Positions 33,001 through 41,549 of a stretch of 64,000 nt of DNA are shown here, in pieces. Within the stretch, counting starts at the first letter, position 1, and each line of letters opens with the position of its first letter. A program made the translations under genes and the position numbers. The notes under the pieces were generated by a model, which had not been told where the DNA came from, made no database searches, and was given only the letters and a program-made list of their open reading frames with translations. Location: positions 1-64,000 of the forward strand of contig NZ_JH725097.1 of assembly GCF_000278155.1 (NCBI RefSeq), given 5' to 3'. Source of the stretch: Bartonella doshiae NCTC 12862 = ATCC 700133. GTDB lineage: Bacteria; Pseudomonadota; Alphaproteobacteria; Rhizobiales; Rhizobiaceae.

Positions 33001-33828
33001 TTAGGCAGCGTCTTTTAGTGACTGATTATCATCACAGATATCATTACGAATTTTTGCATGGCTATTCACAACGGCATTGCCATAAATTTTTACCTGATGA
33101 TCAATATTGGATTTACCATAGACCTTGGCATTATCATAAATTTGTGCGAGGCAACCCACACGAGCGGAGCCAGAAACCTTGGCATTGCCATAGACACTCC
33201 CATAATCCTTAATCCAAGCATTACAAAAGACATGGGCATTGCCATGAATACACGCCCCGACATAAATGCGTGATTTACCATAGACATGGGCATTGCCATA
33301 GACACAACCACACACATGTGCATTTTCATAAATGCGAGCATTGTCAAAAATACGAGCATCACTTGCAATATTAGTATTATCACAAACCACGGCATTGCCA
33401 TAGACATGACCACAGACCCTAGCGTTACCAGAAACCTTGGCATTGTCAAAAATACGAGCATGGTTATCAAAAACCCACGCATTGCCATTGACTATAGCGT
33501 TGCCATAAATCTTGGCATGTCTAAAAATTTTAGTTTCATTATAAATTTTAGCATTATCATAAACACTAGCGTGCAAAAAAACCGCGGCATTATCATATAC
33601 CCAGCAATTGCCATCATGTGACAAGTTGCTTTCCTTTTCAATAAAACCGCCGAGGTCCCCCGCCTTGACATCATCAAAATCTCTTAAAGCACGTATACGG
33701 TGTAAAGTAATCCCATCAAAAGTGAAACTTTCATTGGTAAATTCGTATTTTTTTGCACATTGCGGCTTTTGAACAGGCGTGGTTTCATTTGCAATAGGGG
33801 TATTTAATTTATTAACTGTAGCGTTCAT
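33001..33828 (-). CDS. Beta-helix repeat protein 3, c4-controlled
   Basis: 275 residues from the ATG at 33828 (AAGGAATTAGCT upstream). The longer frame to 33897 would run through the antisense RNA and is rejected. After a 30-residue lead comes the shared head (LHRIRALRDFDDVKAGDLGGFIEKESNLSHDGNCWVYDNA) and some 30 hexapeptide repeats. It is preceded by c4-like RNA D on the same strand, whose antisense words match the ribosome-binding region. Repression by a c4-type RNA puts this gene in the regulatory slot normally held by antirepressors. Confidence 0.75.
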   Translation of the reverse strand: MNATVNKLNTPIANETTPVQKPQCAKKYEFTNESFTFDGITLHRIRALRDFDDVKAGDLGGFIEKESNLSHDGNCWVYDNAAVFLHASVYDNAKIYNETKIFRHAKIYGNAIVNGNAWVFDNHARIFDNAKVSGNARVCGHVYGNAVVCDNTNIASDARIFDNARIYENAHVCGCVYGNAHVYGKSRIYVGACIHGNAHVFCNAWIKDYGSVYGNAKVSGSARVGCLAQIYDNAKVYGKSNIDHQVKIYGNAVVNSHAKIRNDICDDNQSLKDAA

Positions 33829-33835
33829 AGCTAAT

Positions 33836-33860
33836 TCCTTATCATAAAATTGTTTTTCAA
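33836..33860 (-). promoter_or_regulatory. Antisense target over the ribosome-binding site (unit D)
   Basis: On the minus strand TTGAAAAACA (33851-33860) and ATGATAAG (33838-33845) complement RNA D; the second overlaps the Shine-Dalgarno AAGGA (33836-33840). Confidence 0.7.
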
Positions 33861-33880
33861 TTGACAACCTATAAAGGCGC

Positions 33881-33990
33881 CGGGCGTTGAAAAACACGGT
33901 GATAAGTCCGTTGCTTACACTTTTCCCTTAAAAGGGTATTGTATGGTGTAAGCACACCCGACAAAGTTCTCATATACTAACAAAAGCATA
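33881..33990 (-). ncRNA. c4-like antisense RNA, unit D
   Basis: Read on the minus strand. Outer stem: CGGGTG (33955-33960) with CGCCCG (33881-33886). Inner stem: TGCTTACAC (33946-33954) with GTGTAAGCA (33912-33920), nine perfect pairs. Antisense words: CTTATCAC (33899-33906) and GTGTTTTTCAA (33887-33897). The order is identical to units A-C, but the words are new. A weaker promoter (TATAT near 33970) precedes it. It lies in front of the beta-helix gene 3, not an antirepressor. Confidence 0.75.
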
Positions 33991-34042
33991 AAAGATAGCC
34001 AGTTTTAAAAGGTTTTGGAAAGGCTGTATCGTAACCTATCCG

Positions 34043-34106
34043 CTTATCACAAAGTGTTTTTCAATCACTTGATTACTTATTTATCAAAATACGTATTTAT
34101 TGTCAA
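34043..34106 (-). promoter_or_regulatory. Unit D: upstream promoter and target-mimic
   Basis: TTGACA on the minus strand (34101-34106), then TTGAAAAACAC (34054-34064) and GTGATAAG (34043-34050), exact complements of the two antisense words of RNA D. Confidence 0.7.
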
Positions 34107-35634
34107 TTATTATTTTATCTTTTTTGATATTTTTGGCACTTTTTTAAATACGTTGCGTATTCATATTGTTTATATGCTTATTAATTTATTCTTTTATATT
34201 TATGTGCTGTTAAAGCTATATTATAAGATTTATGAAACGATAGTGTTATTTTCTGAATCTATACATTTATAATATTTAGAAACGCTCTCATCATGCGTAT
34301 TTTTATATTTATAACCTATCAGTTTTTTTACTAAATGAATTTTAAATTTTTTTGTGAATTTTGCTTATAACACATTTGCAACTTAACAACCTTAATAGGC
34401 ACCGCGTTCTTATAACCAATGCGTTCATTTGCATGTGATTATGAAAGCCTGCTGTTTTTACGCATTCTCTATAGCTGTCATGTTTTTTATAGCTACCACA
34501 TCATTTTTCATTTTCATAAGAGAGAAACGATAAATAGGATAATTGTGATTTACTGTAAAAACATCTAAAGAGAGATTGATAATTATAGAGATGAGCAAAA
34601 TCCCTTTTAATAGACCTGTGTCAGTGTTGTCAGTTCTTTTTAAATCCTATATTATTCTTTTTTAAATGGTAAAAAATAAAATCAATATATTTTTCAATAT
34701 GCTAATGTTTTTTAAGACACAACTCATATCAATCGTACAATCTTTAAAGATAACCAATGATGTGAGTTGATTAAAACTTGTCAGTTATGTGTCAGTAAAT
34801 TGAACTGATAAACTAGATTATTTTAGTAAGTAATTACAACACGTCTTATAAAAAGCGTATGAAAGTAAAAACTGATTACGTTATTAAAATCCCTTTTATG
34901 AATTTTATCAGTTCATTTGAATAGATAAATTTATGATTTTAGTAAGTGATTAAAATGTGCTTTATGAAAAGCATGTGATCCTTTAAGCCTTTCAAAAGAT
35001 AGCTTGTAACTCATAAGAAATGTTATCAAGACTATTATGGTTATGAGTTTTGAGGGTTTTGAAGGTTCCTTTTATTATTACTTAGTTTTATTTTTTAATT
35101 AGAAGTAAAAGTTATTATATTTCAATAAGTTAATGTTTTAAATAAACAGCTTATATTAAATACAACACATAAATACAACCTGTAATATACATTTAAAGGG
35201 ATTTTGAAGGGGTTTTGAGAGTTTTAGGAACCTTCAAAACCTATAAGCAAAATGAATATACATAACTCTCTTTAAACAAAGCTATCATTTTAGATTACGG
35301 TATAATCTTTTAAAGGCAATTTAAAAGAAGTGTATTCACTTTAAGAGTGGGTTTCTTAAAAGTCTTAAAGCAATCCAAAGTAGAGTATATAAAAGTGCAA
35401 GTTTCTTCTTTTTAGAATAACGCATATAAACACTCCTTTTAAAAAGGGATACTCAATAATAATTAAGTCAATAAGTTATATTAATAGTAAGAATTTTATT
35501 CTTTATTGATTCTATTAGTTTTTTTCTCTATCCCTCATCTTTTTGGAGCTTTTTTATAGCTTCAAGAGCGAGTTTTTTACGGTCTGCGCTCTTTATGTAG
35601 AGAAAAGTTAGAGTATTTTTAACTTTTCATATAA
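34107..35634 (+). other. AT-rich gene-free region
   Basis: About 1.5 kb without a convincing gene. It holds imperfect direct repeats around 34800-34862 and 34908-34970 (TTTTAGTAAGT plus surroundings) and a perfect inverted pair (35055-35069 and 35227-35241). The composition and repeats recall a replication or partition region, similar to 53.6-54.2 kb. Confidence 0.4.
35055..35241 (+). repeat. 15-bp perfect inverted repeat, arms 158 bases apart
   Basis: GGTTTTGAAGGTTCC (35055-35069) and GGAACCTTCAAAACC (35227-35241). A comparable arrangement with GTTTTGACGGT/ACCGTCAAAAC occurs at 53893 and 54058. Confidence 0.6.
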
Positions 35635-35751
35635 TTATTCTTTGAAAAGGTCAGAGTGCGTTCCTGTACGAATAAGATGTAATTTATCTCCTTCTATTCT
35701 ATAAATAAGCAGCCAATCTGGTTCGATATGAATATCATGACACCCTTTCCA
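35635..35751 (-). pseudogene. yafQ: YafQ toxin, C-terminal half
   Basis: On the minus strand it encodes WKGCHDIHIEPDWLLIYRIE and LIRTGTHSDLFKE then stop, the C-terminal half of YafQ with its HxEPDW and catalytic region. The N-terminal half is at 47871-48029. The gene was split at TGG-AAA-GGG by insertion of the 12.1 kb segment. Confidence 0.8.
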
Positions 35752-35752
35752 A
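35740..35752 (+). other. Left junction of the 12.1 kb segment
   Basis: ACACCCTTTCCAA here and ACACCTTACCCAA at 47862-47874 agree at 10 of 13 positions in direct orientation. At this site yafQ changes into fic and at the other site fic changes into yafQ. Confidence 0.7.
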
Positions 35753-36178
35753 GATGGGAATGGGCGCTTAAGTCGTATCTTAACAACTCTACTTTTGTTA
35801 CAAAAAGGCTATGTTTATGTACCATATTCGTCACTTGAAAGCGTTATTGAGAATAATAAAGAAAGTTACTATTTAGCTTTGAATCAAACGCAAAAGACAA
35901 TTTATACGAAGACACCTAATTGGGAACCTTGGATACTCTTTTTTTTACGTGCTCTACAAAAACAAAAATGCCAATTAGAAATGAAAATAGAAAGTGAAAA
36001 AAATGCTCTTTTGAATTTGTCTGAATTGGCTCTTAATATTATTGACTATGTTCGTGATCATGGACGTGTTACAACCCGCGATATGGTCCGTAAAATTGGA
36101 GCAATTCCCAATACGCTTAAAGCAACCTTTACATCATTAGTTGAAAAAGGTCTTTTGATACGTAATGGAGGAGGGTGA
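35741..36178 (+). pseudogene. fic: Fic, C-terminal half
   Basis: Begins exactly at the catalytic motif HPFQDGNGRLSR (CAC at 35741) and continues ILTTLLLLQKGYVYVPYSSLE to the end GLLIRNGGG. It is close to the intact fic at 15804-16850. It lacks start and inhibitory helix, which lie in the N-terminal half at 47269-47874. Confidence 0.85.
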
Positions 36179-36207
36179 TCAACTTGGTATAGCTTACCCT
36201 AATTCTC

Positions 36208-36408
36208 CTATGCTCTTGGCATAGTGATAATTGGCTTAGTTTTTGTAGGTTTGATATTTTTGCGTTCTATAAATAAGCGCAAGGTATTCACACTAACTCC
36301 TAATGTCTTAGCAATAGGGCTCTGTGATAAACCAACATTTATAAGTGCTTGAACTTTATCAATGTGATTGTCCAGCTTTAATTGCGTAACAATACTTCTT
36401 ATTTTCAA
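36208..36408 (-). CDS. Small helix-turn-helix protein
   Basis: 66 residues; KVQALINVGLSQSPIAKTLGVSVNTLRLFIERK is a resolvase/merR-like HTH. A degenerate copy follows the fic relic near 47140-47250, so fic plus this gene formed a unit that was duplicated on both sides of the biosynthetic cluster. Confidence 0.5.
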   Translation of the reverse strand: MKIRSIVTQLKLDNHIDKVQALINVGLSQSPIAKTLGVSVNTLRLFIERKNIKPTKTKPIITMPRA

Positions 36409-36491
36409 TATTAAGCAGGTTTTGTAACCTATATTATTATTTACACAGAAGTAAACAGACTATATAGACAGTGAAGCTATATCTACACAGT

Positions 36492-36508
36492 GAGTGCTTA
36501 CGGCACTC
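36492..36508 (-). terminator. Hairpin after the exporter gene
   Basis: GAGTGC and GCACTC with a 5-base loop, 10 bases beyond the exporter stop. No T tract on the minus strand, so it may only stabilise the 3' end. Confidence 0.35.
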
Positions 36509-36517
36509 TTATAATAC

Positions 36518-37849
36518 TCACCATACCACCAAAATAGAATTGCGTTTTATTAAATAACCCACGCGCATATAATTAAAGAGAGAAACGATTAAGCTTGCAC
36601 CAATCATGCCAAGCCAATAACCCATAAAACCATATTCAAAAAAATGTGCCATGAGAGCTCCCCCAAATAAGCCTATCCCCCAATAGCTTATTGTTACAAC
36701 AATTGTTGGCCAAAACGTATCAAGCAAACCCACAAGTATGCCATTGAGCATGGCTCCTAAAGTGCCAAAAGCAAAAGACAATAAGATAAATGGAAGCAAC
36801 TCCCAAGAGAAAACAATAACGTGGACTGAAGAAATGTCAAAGATGATTGAAAGAATGAATTCATAAGAAAAATAAACACCCCCTGATAAAAACAAGACAT
36901 AAGCTATAGCAAAAATTGTGACATTCATACGTAACTGTTTTAGAGCCATATGATTCCGATCGGCTTGATACCACGCTGCTATGGTCGCAGCTGCGCTGGA
37001 AATCCCCAAAGCTACCACAGAAATAAGCATATCAAGACGCATTCCAATCGTATGCGCAGCCAAAGCTTCGACCCCAAAAGCTGTAATCATGAAGGCAATG
37101 ACAGAAGGAAAGCCCTCCGCAATAAGAATACGGATACCAATGGGAAGTCCTATGAACAGTAATTGTATTATTCGTGAAATTTCTAACTTTGGTCTTAAAT
37201 AATTAAAGTGAAAGGAACTAAAAGTAGAATTGCGGGACAGAATTATTGCTACTGCCATAACAATCAAAATACGGATCAAACTACTCGCAATTCCAGCACC
37301 AAAGACACCAAATCCGCTTGCAGGACCTATACCAAAAATAAGCAGCCAAGAGATGAGAAAATTTACAGGAATAGCGGCAAGCATAATCCAAGTTAAGTGC
37401 TTTGGATGACCAATTGCTGACAGTAATCCACGGCTATTTACATAAAGATAAAAAAACACTACCCCTATAGCAGCGCCACTATTATATTTCTGCGCTATAT
37501 TGGCAATTGCCTCATTTTGGCCGAGAAGACATAAAATATTCCTCGTATTGAGTAAAATGATTGCACTTATTATTCCAATCAAAAGGGAAAGCCATATTCC
37601 TTGATCAAACCATGCCTTCAATGCATCTCTATCTTGTTTGCGAAAACTTTCCGCAAGTTTTGGTGCAACTGCGGTAATAATCCCTAGTCCCAACAACATA
37701 ACAAAACTAAACATACTTAGAGCCAACATTGTACCACTCAAGGCTTGAACGCCTAAATGTGCCACAAGTGCCGCATCTGTGAAGGAAATCATCATCTGAG
37801 AGATAAAACCAATAGCCAGTGGCATGCCAAGAAGGAGTAATTGCTTCAT
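36518..37849 (-). CDS. MATE-family exporter
   Basis: 443 residues with about 12 hydrophobic segments, in two MATE repeats (FISQMMISFTDAALVAHLGVQALSG in the first, GFPSVIAFMITAFGVEALAAHTIGMRLD in the second). These proteins export small organic molecules with Na+ or H+. The start is ATG 37849, which overlaps the preceding stop as ATGA; ATG 37861 is possible and better spaced to AAGGG. As last gene of the leftward biosynthetic operon it is the likely product exporter or self-resistance pump. Confidence 0.88.
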   Translation of the reverse strand: MKQLLLLGMPLAIGFISQMMISFTDAALVAHLGVQALSGTMLALSMFSFVMLLGLGIITAVAPKLAESFRKQDRDALKAWFDQGIWLSLLIGIISAIILLNTRNILCLLGQNEAIANIAQKYNSGAAIGVVFFYLYVNSRGLLSAIGHPKHLTWIMLAAIPVNFLISWLLIFGIGPASGFGVFGAGIASSLIRILIVMAVAIILSRNSTFSSFHFNYLRPKLEISRIIQLLFIGLPIGIRILIAEGFPSVIAFMITAFGVEALAAHTIGMRLDMLISVVALGISSAAATIAAWYQADRNHMALKQLRMNVTIFAIAYVLFLSGGVYFSYEFILSIIFDISSVHVIVFSWELLPFILLSFAFGTLGAMLNGILVGLLDTFWPTIVVTISYWGIGLFGGALMAHFFEYGFMGYWLGMIGASLIVSLFNYMRVGYLIKRNSILVVW

Positions 37850-39246
37850 CACAACAAACATTGTGAAATACCCTTCCCTATTGAAGGGCATATTAAACCC
37901 GGATCTTTTAAACAAAACGTATTGATTTTTTCTGTCAAGTCTTTCCATCGCAAATCTTGCGTAAAAGATGCATAATGAGAACTCATTAAGCTAAGAGGAG
38001 ATATCCAGTTCTTAAAGGAGAAGCGCAATGCGCCTTTATTGTCTTTTTGGACTTCATGCCATGCGTTTTTTTGTACAACATTATGCCCCCAAGCAGTTAC
38101 AATTGTTGATAAAATATCCTTAGCAAGCCTTTGTTCATCTTGCACATCCATTTTTAGTATTTTCAATAAAATTTTTTGGAAAATTTCTTGGTACAAAACT
38201 TGATATGCTCCCCCTAAAAAACGAATTCTTGGCAATAAAGAACCACTTAAAAATATAAAAAATAAACTAGGGACTAATCGTCCTGTTCGAAGATTTTGTA
38301 CAATGGAATTAGTTTCAAAATCAATACGCACTCCAAAACGATCTGAATATAAAGCACCATCTCTTAGCTGGAGAGGACGTACACGTCCCTCAACCGATAG
38401 CCAAAATAGATCTGTGGCAGTGGGAATGAAATTTTTCCATAGCCCTTGTGACTCTAGTTTAAGCAATTCAACCATTTTTGCTAATCGTCCATCATCTATA
38501 AGACGTCGCATAAAACTAGGTCGCTCCAACAATTCTATTGCGTACATGGCAAAAAATGGTTCTCGTAATGTGATAGTAGAAATATTATGCCCCTGCCTAA
38601 ATTGCTCGAATACGTATTCATTAAGATTATTAATGTGCGTTACAATAGCTGTTTTAGTATTTAGTAAATGTTCTGGAAACGTTGCTTTCAGAAACTGCCT
38701 ACGCAGCCAAGATTGAACTTCTGATGATAAAGCAATATCATCTTGGTATTCGCTAACACTTTTCTTAGCCAATCGTCGCCGAGGCATTTCAAAAATTCTA
38801 TAGGATGTATCATCCATTCGAAGCCAAGCTGGGCCATAACGAGCCTGTTCTTCTAGAGTTACAGTTGAACAAGTAAACATTATATTGGTGACATTTCCCA
38901 TAAGTTCGTGACCACGAATCGAAAATGCCATTGTGGAACTAAAATCATTATCAAACATCAAGCGATAATGAGGTCCTGTTTGGATTACTGGATTCTGTAA
39001 AATTTCATCATGTGCTTGTTGCGCCCGTTGTGATCCCCAGCGTTGTTCAACTTCAGAATATAGGCATTCAGCAAAAATTTTTCGCTCTTCCTGCACTAAA
39101 GAGCCAACGAATTTTAGTTGGCTAGCATTATGAGTTACTAAGGCATAGTCATTTAATGACAAATTAGAATCAATATCTATAAGTTGAAATGCCGTTGGAC
39201 AATATATACGCGCTATAGTGAAAACATCCAATTTTTTCTCTAACAA
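37849..39246 (-). CDS. Unrecognised biosynthetic-cluster protein
   Basis: 465 residues from TTG 39246, the only start near the upstream stop. It is a soluble, basic protein. Two segments recall BshC (bacillithiol synthase): IQTGPHYRLMF near residue 90 and LLPRIRFLGGAYQVLYQEIF near residue 355, which resembles the LP..aYvGGpgE.aY...l pattern. The similarity is weak and by eye. If right, it would be a condensing enzyme that joins an amino acid to an activated partner. It is flanked by ATGA and near-overlapping junctions, so it is an integral member of the operon. Confidence 0.55.
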   Translation of the reverse strand: MLEKKLDVFTIARIYCPTAFQLIDIDSNLSLNDYALVTHNASQLKFVGSLVQEERKIFAECLYSEVEQRWGSQRAQQAHDEILQNPVIQTGPHYRLMFDNDFSSTMAFSIRGHELMGNVTNIMFTCSTVTLEEQARYGPAWLRMDDTSYRIFEMPRRRLAKKSVSEYQDDIALSSEVQSWLRRQFLKATFPEHLLNTKTAIVTHINNLNEYVFEQFRQGHNISTITLREPFFAMYAIELLERPSFMRRLIDDGRLAKMVELLKLESQGLWKNFIPTATDLFWLSVEGRVRPLQLRDGALYSDRFGVRIDFETNSIVQNLRTGRLVPSLFFIFLSGSLLPRIRFLGGAYQVLYQEIFQKILLKILKMDVQDEQRLAKDILSTIVTAWGHNVVQKNAWHEVQKDNKGALRFSFKNWISPLSLMSSHYASFTQDLRWKDLTEKINTFCLKDPGLICPSIGKGISQCLL

Positions 39247-40610
39247 TTAAGACATTCTCCTTTATAAATACGGCTTCTATGTCCATGTGCAAATACCTGT
39301 TGAGGATCATACCTCTGGCCTAATTCATAAAACATTTTAATCTTGTCTATAGAATACCCTTTAATTAAATGTGTTTCATTCGCGCTAGAATAATTAGAAT
39401 ATTCCCCAACAGTGCCGTAGATAGCAAGCTTGTTGGCAGATTGTTTTACCCAAGATATAAAAAGGTTATCATGGCTCAATTCCTCCCAGCGTGCAGACAC
39501 CAAAACACCTACCATTGAACTCCGCAGAGGATAGCATGAGTTTATTGCTTTTAATTGTAAAATTCGTTGATTATAAAATTCTATCATGACTGCGCAACGT
39601 GAGGACGGAGCTTTATCACAAATTTCTTTTAATACTGATGAATTCGGAAGTATTGAACCAAAATGCACTGATTTCCAATAACCTCGCATCGGAGGCAAAA
39701 AATCAGAGTCAAAATTCGATTGCCAGTCTGTATAAGCTACTTCTTTTACATTTGACCAGTCGCCTCCTATAATTGATTGCAAACGATTTAACTCACTCAA
39801 ATCATCGCCAAAAGAACACAAGTCTACTGATAGCTCAACCCCAGTATAAATTTTACGGAGAACTGGAGCCATTGAAACGGTAGAATATTGTTTTTTAGAG
39901 TGGCTTTTACTAAGCTTATTTAATACGTTTACACAATCCTTCTGAGAGAAGAAAATAGAGCCAGCGGTAATTTTTTGTAATGGAAGTGTATGAAAGCGGA
40001 GTTCAAGGATTAAGCCAAATCCGCCCATCCCACCACCACGACACACAGACATAAGTCCAGGGTGGCTTTTATCATTTACCTCAATAAGCTCTCCATCTTC
40101 AAGCAAAATACGCATGCTATGTAGATAATCGCACGTCAGACCAGCTGATCCTACCAACCAACCTATGCCCCCTCCAAGCGTTAAACCAGTAATACCTGTA
40201 TCACTTACCGTGCCTGCAGGTATACAACGTTTATGTACCTCAAGTTGTCTATCAATGTCTTGAAGACATGCACCAGGTTGTATAATTGCTAAATCTAAAT
40301 CCCAATTATATTGAACACCTCTAAACGGCGAAAAATCAATCAGTATCCCGTTATCTATTGTAGAAAATCCGCCGATATGGTGTCCTCTACCTCGAACAGC
40401 AAGATTCAAACCCAATTCTCTACGTATTTTTAATACAGCTCGTAAAGTTTCTACATCAAGCGTTTGAATAATTGCCATTGGCCGTCGATCATGCATACGA
40501 TTGTAAGCCAAACGAATATTTTCATACTCTCTTTCCTCTGGGAAGATTAAATTATTAGGATCAACTTCATCCCTAAGCCGTCTCTGGGCCTTTATAATAT
40601 TTTCTTGCAT
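39240..40610 (-). CDS. BBE-type FAD-linked oxidoreductase
   Basis: 456 residues from ATG 40610. The PCMH-type FAD domain has VRGRGHHIGGFS, whose histidine is the usual covalent flavin site, and AGTVSDTGITGLTLGGGIGWLVGSAGLTCDYL. The C-terminus YSNYSSANE...YDPQQVFAHGHRS is the BBE domain. Only the single-histidine linkage is seen. Such enzymes oxidise alcohols, amines or make ring closures in natural-product pathways. It overlaps the dehydrogenase gene by 38 bases. Confidence 0.85.
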   Translation of the reverse strand: MQENIIKAQRRLRDEVDPNNLIFPEEREYENIRLAYNRMHDRRPMAIIQTLDVETLRAVLKIRRELGLNLAVRGRGHHIGGFSTIDNGILIDFSPFRGVQYNWDLDLAIIQPGACLQDIDRQLEVHKRCIPAGTVSDTGITGLTLGGGIGWLVGSAGLTCDYLHSMRILLEDGELIEVNDKSHPGLMSVCRGGGMGGFGLILELRFHTLPLQKITAGSIFFSQKDCVNVLNKLSKSHSKKQYSTVSMAPVLRKIYTGVELSVDLCSFGDDLSELNRLQSIIGGDWSNVKEVAYTDWQSNFDSDFLPPMRGYWKSVHFGSILPNSSVLKEICDKAPSSRCAVMIEFYNQRILQLKAINSCYPLRSSMVGVLVSARWEELSHDNLFISWVKQSANKLAIYGTVGEYSNYSSANETHLIKGYSIDKIKMFYELGQRYDPQQVFAHGHRSRIYKGECLNC

Positions 40611-41538
40611 AATGATTTTCTTTGCTATCCATACTTTGGAGTAATTTATCTGTACCCATGACAATCATACGTGCCCAAGCTTCATGTGAATTAGCCGCTA
40701 TATGAGGTGTTACATAGAGCCCATGATAGGATAATTCTTTTCTATTAATTTTTGAAGGCAGACAAGAAGAGAACAGATCTAAACTCACATCAAGAGTCAC
40801 TGCGTCGAGATGTCCATCTTTTAAGTTATTAATAATACTTAAAATATCAAAAACTCGTATATCAGATATTCCTACGATTGTACGAGCTTTTCTTCCAAAA
40901 AGCGAAGAGCCTATTAAACCTTCTGTTTGTGCATTCAGATCGCAACAAACAATTACTGTAGAAGTTGTATTAAAAAGTTCTTCTAAAGAAACATAAGTTA
41001 TTTTAAGCTTTTCTTCTACGTCTAACTTACGAGAGCGACTAGTGTATGAGACATCACAATTAAAGCCTGACCGAAGTATGCGTGCTACTTGATAACCAAT
41101 TGCACCTAACCCCAATATCCCAATACGAGAGTTTGTTACTTCTTGAGAACGGCATCGTACCATTGAGTTTAAAACAGACCCAATAAGATTTCTTCGCGTT
41201 GCTAGCATTTGTGCGACAGCAAATTCTGCTACAGCAAGTGCATTTGCACCAGGAGTATTAAGTACTGTGATTCCACGTTCATTTGCTGCTTCTATATCTA
41301 CAAAAGAACTCGCACCAGCCGCCAAGACAACTATGGCCTTCAATTCCGTCGCTTTATCAAGAAGTTCATGATCTAAATATTCATTCCCACCAAGAAGATA
41401 AAAGTTTGTGCTAGGTAGAATTTGGTCCAGTTCTTCTTTAGATTTTTCGCCTGTTAATGTTAAAATCTGCCCATTACATAAATTTACATAATTTAATATT
41501 TCTGTAGGTACTTCAATACCAGAAACTAAAACTTTCAT
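40573..41538 (-). CDS. D-2-hydroxyacid dehydrogenase family protein
   Basis: 321 residues. The NAD-binding motif GILGLGAIGYQVARIL is at about residue 140, and the histidine is in TPHIAANSHEAW. The region where the family has the arginine shows ISDIRVFD, and the position of the catalytic glutamate near LDV has no clear Glu (TLDVSLDLF). It may therefore act on an unusual substrate or be catalytically altered. It probably interconverts a 2-oxo and 2-hydroxy acid intermediate, matching the neighbouring aminotransferase that works on 2-oxo acids. Confidence 0.85.
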   Translation of the reverse strand: MKVLVSGIEVPTEILNYVNLCNGQILTLTGEKSKEELDQILPSTNFYLLGGNEYLDHELLDKATELKAIVVLAAGASSFVDIEAANERGITVLNTPGANALAVAEFAVAQMLATRRNLIGSVLNSMVRCRSQEVTNSRIGILGLGAIGYQVARILRSGFNCDVSYTSRSRKLDVEEKLKITYVSLEELFNTTSTVIVCCDLNAQTEGLIGSSLFGRKARTIVGISDIRVFDILSIINNLKDGHLDAVTLDVSLDLFSSCLPSKINRKELSYHGLYVTPHIAANSHEAWARMIVMGTDKLLQSMDSKENHYARKYYKGPETA

Positions 41539-41549
41539 TTACCACCTCC

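Noticed and set aside
31539..33828. Possible CRISPR array in the short-repeat DNA
   Set aside because: The repeats have an 18-base coding period with no spacers of constant length, and the translation explains them as hexapeptide repeats.
33829..33897. N-terminal extension of beta-helix protein 3
   Set aside because: It would translate the antisense word of RNA D and lacks a ribosome-binding site; the ATG at 33828 has AAGGA in place.
34015..34272. 85-residue hydrophobic open frame in the AT-rich region
   Set aside because: Low-complexity F/I/Y/L composition of AT-rich DNA, overlapping the unit D decoy on the other strand, no ribosome-binding site.
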